A stretch of DNA of 64,000 nt, taken from Strongylocentrotus droebachiensis. Taxonomy: Eukaryota > Echinodermata > Echinoidea > Camarodonta > Strongylocentrotidae. Shown piece after piece: positions 12,223-23,700 of the stretch (the first letter of the stretch is position 1; the number at the start of each line of letters is the position of its first letter). A program made the position numbers and the translations under genes. A model generated the notes under the pieces. It was given only the letters and a program-made list of their open reading frames with translations. It was not told the DNA's origin and ran no database searches. The stretch is taken from positions 41,878-105,877 of the forward strand of contig JAVYIG010007182.1 in the NCBI GenBank assembly GCA_035222895.1, read 5' to 3'.

Positions 12223-15200
12223 GGTAACATGCCACACACGCTAACAAAATAATTATATTGAATGAAAATAATCAATATTAATATCACTTCGTTCATTAAA
12301 AGTAAAATCGAAGATCAAGAGTAAAGCTGAACTTGTATTATTTTATTTTTTATCTTTGTTTTATGATTCTCGTTACCTTCTTTCTTTTATTTATTTGTAT
12401 TATCTGATTAAAAGTAAATTTACTGAATGAAGTCACATGAAATGGTATCAGCAAATATCACATCTTACAAGCATGACTGACAGAAATAAGATTACTGGTA
12501 GGATGACGGCATACCTTCAGGATGCTGTCATGTTCTAGTATCTTCTTGAGACTAGAGTTTCCTTTGAGAAGCTGAGGGTTCTTAAAGGCATCGAAGAGGA
12601 ATGCTTTCCCGTCCCACGTGGAGATCTGAACAAGGGTCAGGCAGCCACCACATTCCCCTGTTAAGAATCACAAATCGGGATATATCAGCCAATATAGTCT
12701 CTTTATAGGACAAAATGTAAAAATGTGATTTGTATGGAAGCAGAAAAAAAGACATACATACCGGCTAAAATTTGAGTTTTTAATGTTTGAAATATTAGAT
12801 CACTTAATTATGCGAATAGGGAATTTGGTAAGTTGACGGTGACGTATAGTCACCGACAATTTTCCCATTTGTCGTGTACAAAAATACCATTATTTTCCGC
12901 TTACCTCCTAACCACCTTCTTCCTTTGAGCATTACTTAAGATTTATTATGGCTAGCTTGTCATCATAGGTCCTCTAAAGAAGAATTTAGTAAGTTTGTGT
13001 GTTGGAACGAATAGGAAAGTTGTTCGGGAATACGTCACAGTGGCATTACCGATTCAGTTAATGTGAAGTGCCCATTCGTATAATTATACAGCTGTCAAAA
13101 ATTCAGAGCTTTTTAATTTTTCTTCTTTTTTCCCTGAAACTTTCACACGTCTGCTACTCTGATTTTCTGCAGGGGTGGCGGACCGTCTTCTTAGGTGGGG
13201 GCACTAACAAAAAAAAAGGAAACTTTCTGGAGAATTCTAGTCATTATTTTAATATGAGGCTATTTGAAGAGCGATCTCTTTTAGGATAATTTTTTGGGTG
13301 ATATTTGTTTTCTTCCAAACTGATATAAAAAGAATACGAAAGCTCACAAATTATTTTCACAGGCTTTACCAGAACCAAACCTCTTCAAATTCAAGAAAGA
13401 ATCACTGTCGCCCACGATAAAGTCTGCATATATATATATATATATAATATATATATGTCCCTACACTAAATCATAAAGATATATCAGTGATGTACGTAGC
13501 GTGTTAAAAGTCTTTGGTTTCGGGGGGGGGGGGCGGGTATATAAGTCTTACTAGAAATTCAAATTGAAATTGTATTGATTAAAATTCAAACATATAGGAC
13601 CATTCTCAATTTTCTTATGACATTGGATAACAAATTTCAAAATTATAGTGTAACATAGTTAAATATACAATGTTGTTTTCTTTTCAAATAAAAAGGGAAG
13701 AGGAAAAAAAATATGATAGAAAAGCAAATATATATAGCCCCCACCCCTAGAACCTCCACTGGTGGACAACTGAATAGCTAACGACGAGGCATCTTTTTTC
13801 TTTATTTTTTCAATGACATGAAATTCGGACATTTGCGAACTCTGCGTTCGTTTGGCTATAAAATAACCCCAAAACGAAGACAGGCACATTATTTTGACAA
13901 ACAATAGACCTTGCCTGAAAAAATATCCATTTTTTGGAGCAGTTGAATAGAAATTTGTTTGAAATGGATTACATGTAAATGTCCATACCTAGCCTGACAC
14001 CTTCACAGTCCAGTCCGATGACCACACTCTCCCTTCTAGACTGGTCAAGGATCGGATCAAGAACTCGATTACAGTCCCTTATTGAATCGATAATTTGGGT
14101 TTGACTGAGCACATCTGAGAGAACAAATATCATTCGTTTAGAAACATTGAGCACCCGCCCATGATCCAAATCCCATGATTTTAATCGAGTAATGTAATCA
14201 ATGTCAATATCTCAATTACATGAACATGAAATAACATTCTTCATGGCATAATCATTCATGTAACAAATAATAATAATAAACAAATAACGAGATGATGTAT
14301 TTGTACATGTTAAGTGTACCCCCCCCCCCCCGCCAGCAGACCCCCATATGAATGTAGGGATTGAAATTTATATGTATGCATTAAATCATCAAACTCGATG
14401 CTTCTATTGATACACTACCACACGATACCATTATCTTCAATATTAATTCGTGAAGGGATAATTTATTTTATTCATTTTATTTATTTTATTTATTTATTTA
14501 TGCATGTTCACAATTTCACAATTCACTGAAGTTAACATCACATGAAAACTTAATATAATTTAACAAATTATTTTCAATTTTACAATCCATTTGAATTAAC
14601 TTCACGTGAAAAAGAATATAACATTGTTTTATCAAAGAAAAGTTGCAACTAATATACAGTTTGAAGAATGAACACACAAAGGTGATGAAACATAAGCAAA
14701 TAGAGCTCGAATCGTTACAACACCTTTCAAATATATAATATATGACAAATAAAATTCCTAAAGTTTTGTAGTGAACTATTTACACTATTTACAAAGTTAA
14801 AAAAAAGAAAGAAAAAAAAAGAATTTCGTTAAGCCTAGTAACAAAATTATGTTAGATTTAATAATACTGGATATTATGATGTTAGATTTAATAGGTTTGG
14901 TGACAGTGTAAAATGTGTAAAAATCAATGTGTGGACCCAACTGTTTTAGAGTGAAATTTATATCTAAAATAAATTTATCAAATATTAAGTACGAATCTAT
15001 TATAGGCCTACTTACGAAATAAATCATTTGGTACGCCCAAAGCGGCAGCAGCCAAACCCTTTCTCACATTACTTGAAGGGTGTATCTCCAACGCTCTCTT
15101 TCTAATGGCTGCATTGAAAACATCCTCCGTAAAGCTATTACCTCTTCTCACATGGAGGCCAGAGATTTTGAAGTACTGAGGCATACTTCGGATGAATCTT

Positions 15201-15442
15201 TCCATATCGTTACTAGTTGCTAAATAGAGATCGATGTTTGGTATGCTCTCGACCTTCTTATTTGAAAGAGCGCGAGGAAGGAGCGATGATAAGGATCTAT
15301 AGGCAGAGATGACCTCCAGGACTGCTGAAATGATGCGCCCTGCGATCTCCTGAGGCACACCGCTAGGGCTTCCTGTATCCTGGAAAAATTGCTCTGGACC
15401 TAGAGACTGAGCGACGTCCCTCCTGCTCAACATGGAGTACAT
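10011..15442 (-). CDS. Egalitarian/EXD1-like DEDDy exonuclease-domain protein, copy 1
   Basis: Six coding exons on the minus strand: 15442-15016, 14114-13989, 12657-12515, 12019-11939, 10928-10690, 10143-10011, joining in frame to 382 aa. The family binds or trims RNA; EXD1 acts in piRNA biogenesis and Egalitarian in mRNA transport. Residues 1-142 correspond to the second N-terminal segment of copy 2 (motif MPQYFKIS). Exonuclease domain, about 143-338: Exo I GLDCEGV (D178, E180), Exo II HDCKCD (D240), Exo III YYAASD (Y321, D325), so a DEDDy site is intact. The start is the first Met after an in-frame stop near 15475. The roughly 100-residue N-terminal module beginning MAENDEL in copies 2-4 is absent; an undetected upstream exon is possible. 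This is the most diverged copy, with a private C-terminus ending REIRLN. Function is by family only. Confidence 0.82.
10225..10412. repeat. ATT/ATC trinucleotide tract in gene 1 intron 5
   Basis: A mix of ATT, ATC and AAT triplets. It produces poly-Ile/Met open frames on both strands that are not genes. Confidence 0.85.
11360..11505. repeat. GATTT/GATAT pentanucleotide microsatellite
   Basis: Tandem GATTT with GATAT variants in gene 1 intron 4. A shorter related tract is at 11840-11890. Confidence 0.85.
12187..12220. repeat. (CT)n microsatellite
   Basis: About 17 uninterrupted CT dinucleotides in gene 1 intron 3. Confidence 0.9.
13165..13770. mobile_element. Possible degraded hAT-like element in gene 1 intron 2
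   Basis: The left side CAGGGGTGGCGGACC and the right side (reverse complement CAGTGGAGGTTCTAGG) resemble the CAGGGGCGGATCC-type ends seen elsewhere in the window. No target duplication is visible, so boundaries are approximate. A TA microsatellite lies inside at about 13429-13457. Confidence 0.35.
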
Positions 15443-16483
15443 CGTGATGATCAGCCGAGGGTATGGAGAAAACTCTTATCAGGACTTTCCGAAGGTGCGC
15501 GGTACTCCGAATGCCGCTGACTTTCAGAATGCGGGGAACTTTTATTCTATTCTGACATTGGGGCTTATTTCATAACACGTTCTGATACACCAACCATCAT
15601 TCACCAAGATGACGAAACATTACATTCCAGTACCACCCAACACCCACATATTTCGTAACTATTGTCGATTCAAGTTCATTAATCCATATCATTTCCGTCA
15701 ATTACTTTCGTATAGAAAATCACACTGTCATAGACTGGATATTATGATGTGTCATAATTAATGTGATGTCGTAATATACGTAGGCGATAGAGTATTCATG
15801 TCTTCACAAGTTTTTAATCCGTTTTTTGGAAGTCCGCCAGAAAGACGAGAAAAAAAAAGGTTAGTGAGTGTTTAAGCAAAAGCCGTCTAAACATAAGAAA
15901 GCAATGAAAATTTGAAGTTGCAGTCTATCACATATAATGTTCACCTCCGTGTCTGTAACGTAGCTTACAAGGTCCCATCCCATTTGCTCTGTACTTAAAA
16001 ACATCAGAAATTTCTATTTTCCTTCATGACTATTTTCCTTTATGACTATTTTCAATCATACATGCACTCTCTACGTATTAATGCAAATATGTTTCTGCAT
16101 GAAACGAATATATTCCGTCATCAATGACTAAGAAAATTAACGTTAATGAAGTTTTCTGTACAGGACAAATTGGAGAGGACCTCGCAAGAAAGGTCACAGT
16201 GTTACCAATTTGAGTTTCACTATTGACGACCTCAACAATTCATAACTTTCCTACTTTTAATTCGGTGATTGCTCAAATTTTCAATGATTATTTTGTTTAT
16301 CTTTTTTATCTGCTTTTATCAATATTAGCTAATTATCAGGGTGGACTTCCTCTTTATTGTTTGAACAGCGTAGGCCCCTACAGAATAATGCTCTATACAG
16401 ATCCCGTGCCAAGGAAAAGAAAATTAGATTAACACAAGTTTCGGCTATGGTTTGCACAAATGAAACACTACAACGAATTTTAA
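15443..16483. other. Intergenic flank of gene 1, no gene recognised
   Basis: This is 5' flank of gene 1. It does not show the conserved upstream block shared by genes 2-4 and has only short open frames. Confidence 0.45.
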
Positions 16484-16955
16484 ATGCTAGAACAATTAAT
16501 GATTCTGATTAGGTTGAGACTAGTAAACTGTTATGTATGGTCTGTCCTATTTTATGGAGCAGAAACATGGACAATAAACAAGGCCATGGAAAATAGAATA
16601 ACATCTTTTGAAATGTGGATCTACAGAAGAATGATGAAAATATCCTGGAAACGAATGAAAACCAACAATATTGCACATGGCAGGGCGTAAACAAATTGCA
16701 CTAGTAGGATTAGTTAAGGAGAGAAAAATCAAATACTTTGGTCATGTTAAAAGGCACCAAAGCCTCTGAAAGGATGTATTGCAGGGAAGAGTGGAAGGAA
16801 GTAGACCTAGAGGGAGGCCCAGAATCAACTGGGAAGTGAATGTCAAGAACTGGAGTGGACTAAAACTGCAAGAGTGCACCAGAATGGCAGAAGATAGAGT
16901 GAAATGGAGAGATGTTGCAATCAACCTCCGAACCGGGAGAAGATACTTAGATTGA
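16484..16955 (+). pseudogene. LINE reverse-transcriptase C-terminal relic
   Basis: Plus-strand reading frames interrupted by stops preserve the usual 3' portion of a non-LTR endonuclease/reverse-transcriptase ORF. Motifs in order: VLFYGAETWT (16546 onward), FEMWIYRRMMKISW, then after a break KYFGHVKRHQSL, a stop, VEGSRPRGRPRINW and NVKNWSGL, ending RTGRRYLD at 16955. The fragment is truncated at its 5' side and not functional. The same 3' segment recurs on the minus strand at 29336-29489 and 42937-43089. Confidence 0.8.
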
Positions 16956-17084
16956 TAGATGTTACAATCATCTCGTGATTTATTGGCAATTATTTCATTA
17001 TTTTCTGCTGTCGCCTTCACATTTGTCGGAATAGGGAGAGGGACAATGGGCGGAAACACATTTTAGTCAGGGAAATTGAGGCAT

Positions 17085-17400
17085 ATATTATATCACTGGA
17101 CTGTGGAGTTGTGTAGTTGGCGGTTCGAGTCCTAACTCGGCACGAATGTCCTTGCGTAAGACATTAATGTACATTTCCCACTCTCCACCCAAGTGTTTAA
17201 TGGGTAACCGGTAACATGTGAACGTTAATGTGGTTGGATTGGCATACAATTTTGTGCGCTTGTAAAATAACTCCAAACGGAAATACTCCGCAGGGAGCAG
17301 AGCGTGCATGAGCATGACAGGGGTAAAAATAATTACAATGTAAAGCGATATACAAATGTGACTATTATCATTATATAAACGGTAGCGCCTGCAATGGGTA
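17085..17400 (+). mobile_element. tRNA-derived SINE
   Basis: A tRNA-like head with B box GGTTCGAGTCC near 17130 is followed by a body (GACATTAATGTACATT, CCACTCTCCACCCAAGTG) shared with copies near 38270, 47655 and 53815. It ends in a short AT-rich tail. Confidence 0.65.
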
Positions 17401-19249
17401 GGCTAAAACTCTCAACATGGATCACGTTTCCACTCGATTTACTATCAGCCAATGCAGCATAGTTGATTATCATAGTATTATGCTATCAAAGATATTATTA
17501 TTAATGTTGTACGTGAGCAGCAACATGTCCCGTGTGCATAGTTCATCATGCGTTAGCTGAAAAAATATACACAACTATTTTATCTGCAATATTTGATTAG
17601 CTCGTGCATCTTGGTACTTCATAGATTATATTTATCATCTGTATACCATTGGATTTGATGCATGGCAGTCTCAAACAAAAAAAAGTTGGGGAAAACCCAA
17701 CGGAAAAACCCAGACGGATAGATGAAAAACCAATCCACTTAACAGAACAAGGAAAACAAAATTAAAAGGGGGCCAATATTGAGCCGTAATATTATACAGT
17801 ATTTCTTTACAATCATGGAGCTTTTAAAGGGGAAGTTCACTCAGGTATTAAGTTGGTTTTTATTAAAAGCAGTAAAATAAGAGAAACAGGTCACTGACAG
17901 TTCGAGCAACAACCGTTTAAAATAATAAAGTTATAAATTCTTGAAGGTGTGATCAATTAAACACAATTCTGTGACATATCTTGCGAGCTCCTCAACAATT
18001 TGCTCTGTACAGAAAATTTCTTAAATTCTCAATTGCTTAGTTATTCAATTCAATTGCAATTCAATTTATTTTCCATCTTTAAAAAAACACAAATATAACA
18101 TAGTATTGACACAATGTATTAAAATAATAATATAAACATAAAAATAAAGGTACACCCTTAAGAAGCAGGTTGCTTGTAAGCAGGGCCCCGATATACAATA
18201 CAACATTTACAACTTTGTTAGAGAAATATCTAAACATATGGTTTGGATCGGTCCGATAAGAATTTTACAGAATAGATTTGTTTCAACAGGGGTTGTATGA
18301 TAAAATGATTTTCCTAAGGAAGACTATAATTTTTGAAGTTTTTAGAACAAGGCAAATGGTAGGGGACGAAGCTCGCAAGATAAGTCATATAGATGCCAAG
18401 ATGTGTTTGATTGACCGCACCTTCATGAATTCATAAATTTCTTAATTTTAATCGGTTTTTGCTCAAACTTTTCACTGATCTGTTACTCTCATTCTTCTGC
18501 CCCTATTAAAACAAACCTTATATCAAGGTGGATTTCACCTTTAACTCTCTTCGACAGAATCAACACTATCGTGATCATTGAGAATGAAAATCTCAAATAA
18601 ATGGCAAAGCTTCCGGTCCTAGAGGTGAACATTTACACTATATTTTAAATAACGATTTAATTCCCAATGCCTTTGCCCAGTGTTCCAGGAATAGTTTGAT
18701 TTAAAACTTGTACAAAAAAACTCATTATCTAATTTGAGAAGCAATTTTATGTCCATATAATATACACATTATTGCCTTGTATATTATGTGTTTTGCTTGT
18801 CTATAAGTACTATGTAACATTTTGATATTTTAGTTGATATATCGAAGAATGTCAACAAACACATTTCTCATTATTGTAAGAAAAAATTAGTAGCGTTCAT
18901 TAATGAAATGTAGAATGTTTGATTTTCAGTGAAATCTATATATGTATAATCCGCACAATAGAAAATTCAAAAAATCATATGTATCGTCATAATCAGAGGA
19001 GTTAGTGCAAATAATTCTATGAAATTGCCTACATCAAAACTGATAAAACTTCTCATAGCCCTTTATGATTGACATACAGTTTAAAACCGAATTATTCATA
19101 CTTCTTGGACATTTTGATGTTTTTGTTTGTCTTCGTAAGATTTTGAAATGCACTTATTTTATTGATTCAAACGATGACATTATGTACAATAAATATCACA
19201 GTGTCACTTAGAGAGATAAGAATATGAAAACAATTTCACTGCAACATTT

Positions 19250-19300
19250 ATTGATATGACAGCGATACATACTATTCGTATATATCGCTGTCATATCAAT
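19250..19300. repeat. Perfect 18-bp inverted repeat (hairpin)
   Basis: Arms ATTGATATGACAGCGATA at 19250-19267 and its reverse complement at 19283-19300, with a 15-nt AT-rich loop. It is absent from the corresponding sites near 44390 and 61075. Confidence 0.8.
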
Positions 19301-19679
19301 AGTTAAGGAAAATGACACATCAAAATTCACTCCATTCTATTTCTGCATATTACATAGTTCATAAGCAGTTTCGCTAATTTTATTAAGATCGACGTGATTG
19401 TACAGTATAACAATTATCATTGAGACAAAACATTATCTGGTTACAATTATAAAGATGTAATTTATTTTTAAAAGGGTCTCAGCAATATATAGTAATTTAT
19501 TGTTCGGCGAATGAGTATCTACAAAACTAAAAAGTATAACAACACGTGTTCACATGTTCAGAAAAATTATGCAGCTAAAATGTATCACTGCGACTACCAC
19601 AGAAGCATATCTTCATGTAAATTGTTCATAATTTAAAAAAAAACCTGAACTTGAAATATATTATCCAATAGTAAACACA

Positions 19680-19831
19680 TCACGATAGGTATATATTAAT
19701 TAATTAATTTATTTATTTCTGGTATTTAGACAGGGTGGCTCATTATCACCAATAATGGTGGTCTTCCGTGAGGCCCTGTTAAACATAGTGAGGAACAATA
19801 GTTCAACACACACACACACACACACACACAC
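19680..19831 (-). mobile_element. LINE 3'-end fragment plus (CA)n
   Basis: Read on the minus strand, the segment runs through CAGGGCCTCACGG and GAGCCACCCTGTC to an AAATAAATTAATT tail, a typical non-LTR 3' end. A CA dinucleotide tract (19807-19831) abuts it. Confidence 0.5.
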
Positions 19832-20229
19832 CACAAAAAAATCATGAACATAAACTCATAACAGCAACAAAGAATAAGTAAGAACATGTATATACATATA
19901 GTATGTATGTTTTGTTTTGCTTTGTTTTTTCGTTCAAGAAAAATGTTGTTGCATATTTATAATATCTTAATAATAACATTATAGTCCTTATAAACAGTTT
20001 TATACCATAACATAAAAGAATCAAAGGAATCAGAAAATAGCATGAATGCTAATCGAGTCTGGTAACTGCGGACATATAAAAAAAAAACATTGTTTGGGTA
20101 CAAATTTGAAATGTTATATGTATTGAAGCTAATAACAAACGAAACTATAATACAATAATTGTAAAAATGTATTGAAAAAGTCAAATATCAAATATGTAGC
20201 AGTTTATATTATTTTACTCATTTAAAAGA

Positions 20230-20560
20230 TACTCTATAGATGCTTTCTTGAAGCAAGAAGTACATGACTTTGTCCGCACTGAAAGTGGGAGATCATTCCA
20301 AAAAGAACTGTCTACATAATTATGGAACTGACATGATTTCCTTTGGTTGTTCTGACCTCGGGTATATTCAAGTGTTTTTTTAAAATTTCTTTTGCCTTAC
20401 AACGTTGAATACAATTGTAGTGATTTTAATCTAAAAAGCATCACGTAATTCTTATCCTGATGATTTATATTCTGTTAAGACAGCGGAAGTACCAATAAAA
20501 TGTTTCTAATTTGAAATCACAGTCCACTCGTGTGATAATTACTTTTTGAGAGTTTTTTTT
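20230..20560 (-). pseudogene. LINE ORF2 C-terminal tail relic (unit 1)
   Basis: Diverged paralogue of the relic at 62722-63015. Similar nucleotide sequence on the minus strand, with several frame breaks. Confidence 0.5.
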
Positions 20561-20742
20561 TATGGGCATTTACTGAATTAATAAATTTATGCCATATTAT
20601 TGCAATTTGATGAAATTTAGAAGAAAAACAAAATCGTCGCTGTCGTCGGTCTCGATGTTAATTCTCCGGTTTTCACTGAAGAAAGGGAACTCCACGGCGG
20701 TTGGCGTTTAAAAGAGCTTGCTCTGGTTTCTGATGTCATCCG

Positions 20743-23700
20743 TCAGTTGCCTTGGTTACCTCCCTGTTGTCTGCGTTTCTGGATGCTTTCCATGGTGTCT
20801 TTGCAAGACCACGTGAACAGGTCTCGCCAAAGCGGTGTCAGCATTCTATAAAAATAGTACAATGCAATTACAGTAACATATTTCTTAGTGGCCACCTCTG
20901 AAATTGAAATATGGATTATCTGGATTTGTTTTAATTTATAAAAACAAAATATACAAATAGATTATTTAAATGTGTTTCTGAAAACTAATAGCTCTCACAT
21001 TGTGACCTTACGAAAATGCTCCTAGGACAACAATCAACTATGGTTACCACGTCAGATATCTACCCACTAAGAACAAATTCCCCCATTAGTTGTTGCACTG
21101 AACTTGAAGTCACAATATTGGTTGTTTCAAGTAATGAAAACATGTAATTTATTGTCGTACTCCTGTTGGGTGCATGTTTTTTCAAAAGACAAGTGTTCGT
21201 TTGTGTATCTCTATGTTATAATGAAAAGGCACCGATAAAGCAGCAATGTAATAGTAATGATGAATAAATGGTAAATTTCGAGATTAGAAATGAAAATCAA
21301 CACACGTCGTCCTGGAACATATTAACCATCATATGTTTTGTGAAAGAGAAAAAATACCATGCCTATTAACCCAAAATCATGTAGTCGACACAAATGAGAT
21401 CGGAAATATATGCCATTTTGTTTGCCAAGTGAGCAAGTCATTTTTGTTTAAACATACCCGTTGAATTTCAGGTATATGCTGGGAATCAAACACAATGCAT
21501 CAGATGCAGCATAGTAGATCATCTCTTCTGTTAATGGTCGAATCTTCCAGAAATCTGGCGTCTCAAGCATCTTCTTCACGAAGTCATCATCTTTATGAGT
21601 AGCTCCCTCTCCGAGGAGCTCACAAAGAGCTTTGAAACCGACTCGGTAGGATCGGTACCTGTTCACTTGCTCCATTATTGTGCGCATCGCAATCTTGACG
21701 AAAATATAACAAATATATATGTTTTAATCACTTCTTGAATTGCTATACTGCCACATCACATTAAATTTTTAAAGTTTCAAAATTTTATAGCAATAACTTG
21801 CAAAGTAGATTTGGCACGTTACATAAATTTATATCATATCGACATGTATAATCAAATAAGAGTCATCGGAATGACTGAATGTATGAAATTCAATATATAA
21901 TCATGGATGAATGCAGTTAGTTTCAATTGGAGATAATAGTGATGTTAGCTTACCGAAGTATCAAACACATTCCTGAGTGTTACACTAAACCCATGATGCA
22001 AGGAGTTTGTGTCACTTTTACAATCATGGATCACCTGCAATAAATAATACAAATTATGTTTCATACAGGGAACATCAATTATGATAAGGGTTTAGTAAGT
22101 TTTAGGCTAAGTATCACAAAAACAATTAGCAAACAGCAATAGCACTACTAACATTAATCTATAAAGCAGGTAGATTTTTGCTTGATGTTAGATATCACAT
22201 AACCCATGCTTTCCGTTTCAACCATGCAGAATATATATGATAATTGTCTACTTTTTTGTACAGACTTTGCATTGTATGAGGATATAAAGTCTCTGCGCAA
22301 TATACTAAAGGAAAGAGGGAAGTTAATATAACAAGTTATTTGAAAACCATTAGGTTTTACCAGTGAGACAAAATAGTACTTTTGGACTGACAGCCATCCT
22401 GAAAACTAGGCATTGCTACAGGGCCGCTATTTGCTCTATTAAAATTTAGAGTAATAAATCATTCCATTACAATTAAGTTCTTAATCTTATAATCAAACAA
22501 GTCTACCTTCAGGATGCTGTTATGTTCTAGTATCTTCTTGAGACTAGAGTTTCCTTTGAGAAGCTGAGGGTTCTTGAAGGCATCGAAGAGGAATGCTTTC
22601 CCGTCCCACGTGGAGATCTGAACAAGGGTCAGGCATCCTTTCACTGTCCCTGTACACAAATTAACGAGAAATGACAAAGGTTCATTAATGTATTATGCTT
22701 GAGGTAGGGAGGTGTCTTGGTATAATGGTTTATCCACATATATTACTCAGATTTTGTGATCGTTAAATGGCAATCCAACCCTTATAATATGTTAATTTGA
22801 ATGAAATCAGAACAGAAAACTTCATCACAGTGTACGAACCTTTTCTCAATTGTATCATTTGAAACAAATTCTGTACAATTTTATTTAACAAATTTATGAA
22901 TTTTCAAAAAATTAATAACTGGCTTTTTTGGGTGTCTGATTTCTATTAGCAGGTTTTAAGTTGTTCGCTCTTGAATTAAGGTCATTTTTTCCCTTTAGCC
23001 GTATCGCGATCATTTAGCATTGACTTTTGATTCATGACCTGCATTAATTCACTTACCTAGCCTGACACCTTCACAATCGAGTCCAATGACAACAGTCTCT
23101 CTTCTAGACTGGTCAAGGATCGGGTCAAGAACTTGATTACAGTCCTCCACAGAATCGATGATTTGGGTTTGACCGAGTACATCTACAACGAATGAAAGTA
23201 GAAGTTTTGTATGAACACTAATGATAAGAGTATAGAAGTAGTAGTAGTAGTAGTAGTAGTAAAGAATATAATGATAAGAAAATATATACAAAATAAATAC
23301 AACATACACGAAAAATACAGATGAAATATTTAAAATGAACGGGGATGATTCAGATTCAGATTGATTTTGTTGTTGTTGTATGATTAATTATATTTGTGGT
23401 TTCTTTTTTTTTTTGCCATGACGGCGATTGTAACCTCGAAGTGAGTTGTATACTCCCTTGAGGCGATTTCGTTGATTATTTCATCCAGTGATCACTGGTT
23501 TTTAATGTTAATTATTAGTTGTTCGCTCCCTTAGATATTTGATTGATGTCCTGATTGATCAAAAGTCATAGATAATAATATTAATAATAATATAGAATAT
23601 TTCGGAGCGCTAAAAAGTACCATAGCGCTTTCAAAATTAAAGATATATGAAAAGAGGACACAAATTTACAGTCTCACAGGAAGTAGATCACATAGATCAC

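Larger units (their letters stand above)
17940..20580. repeat. Duplicated flank sequence (unit 1)
   Basis: Diverged copy of sequence found in the flanks of other units. About 18350-19250 matches 28430-29090 and 41450-42200 (shared TGATTGACCGCACCTTCA-type start). About 19165-20560 matches 44340-44900 and 61020-63060. This supports duplication of gene plus flank. LINE-tail-like sequence lies inside at 18050-18190. Confidence 0.65.

Noticed and set aside
16509..17059. Minus-strand open frames over the LINE relic
   Set aside because: Shadows of the plus-strand reverse-transcriptase motifs.
17085..17160. tRNA gene candidate
   Set aside because: Only the B box is good; it is a SINE head.
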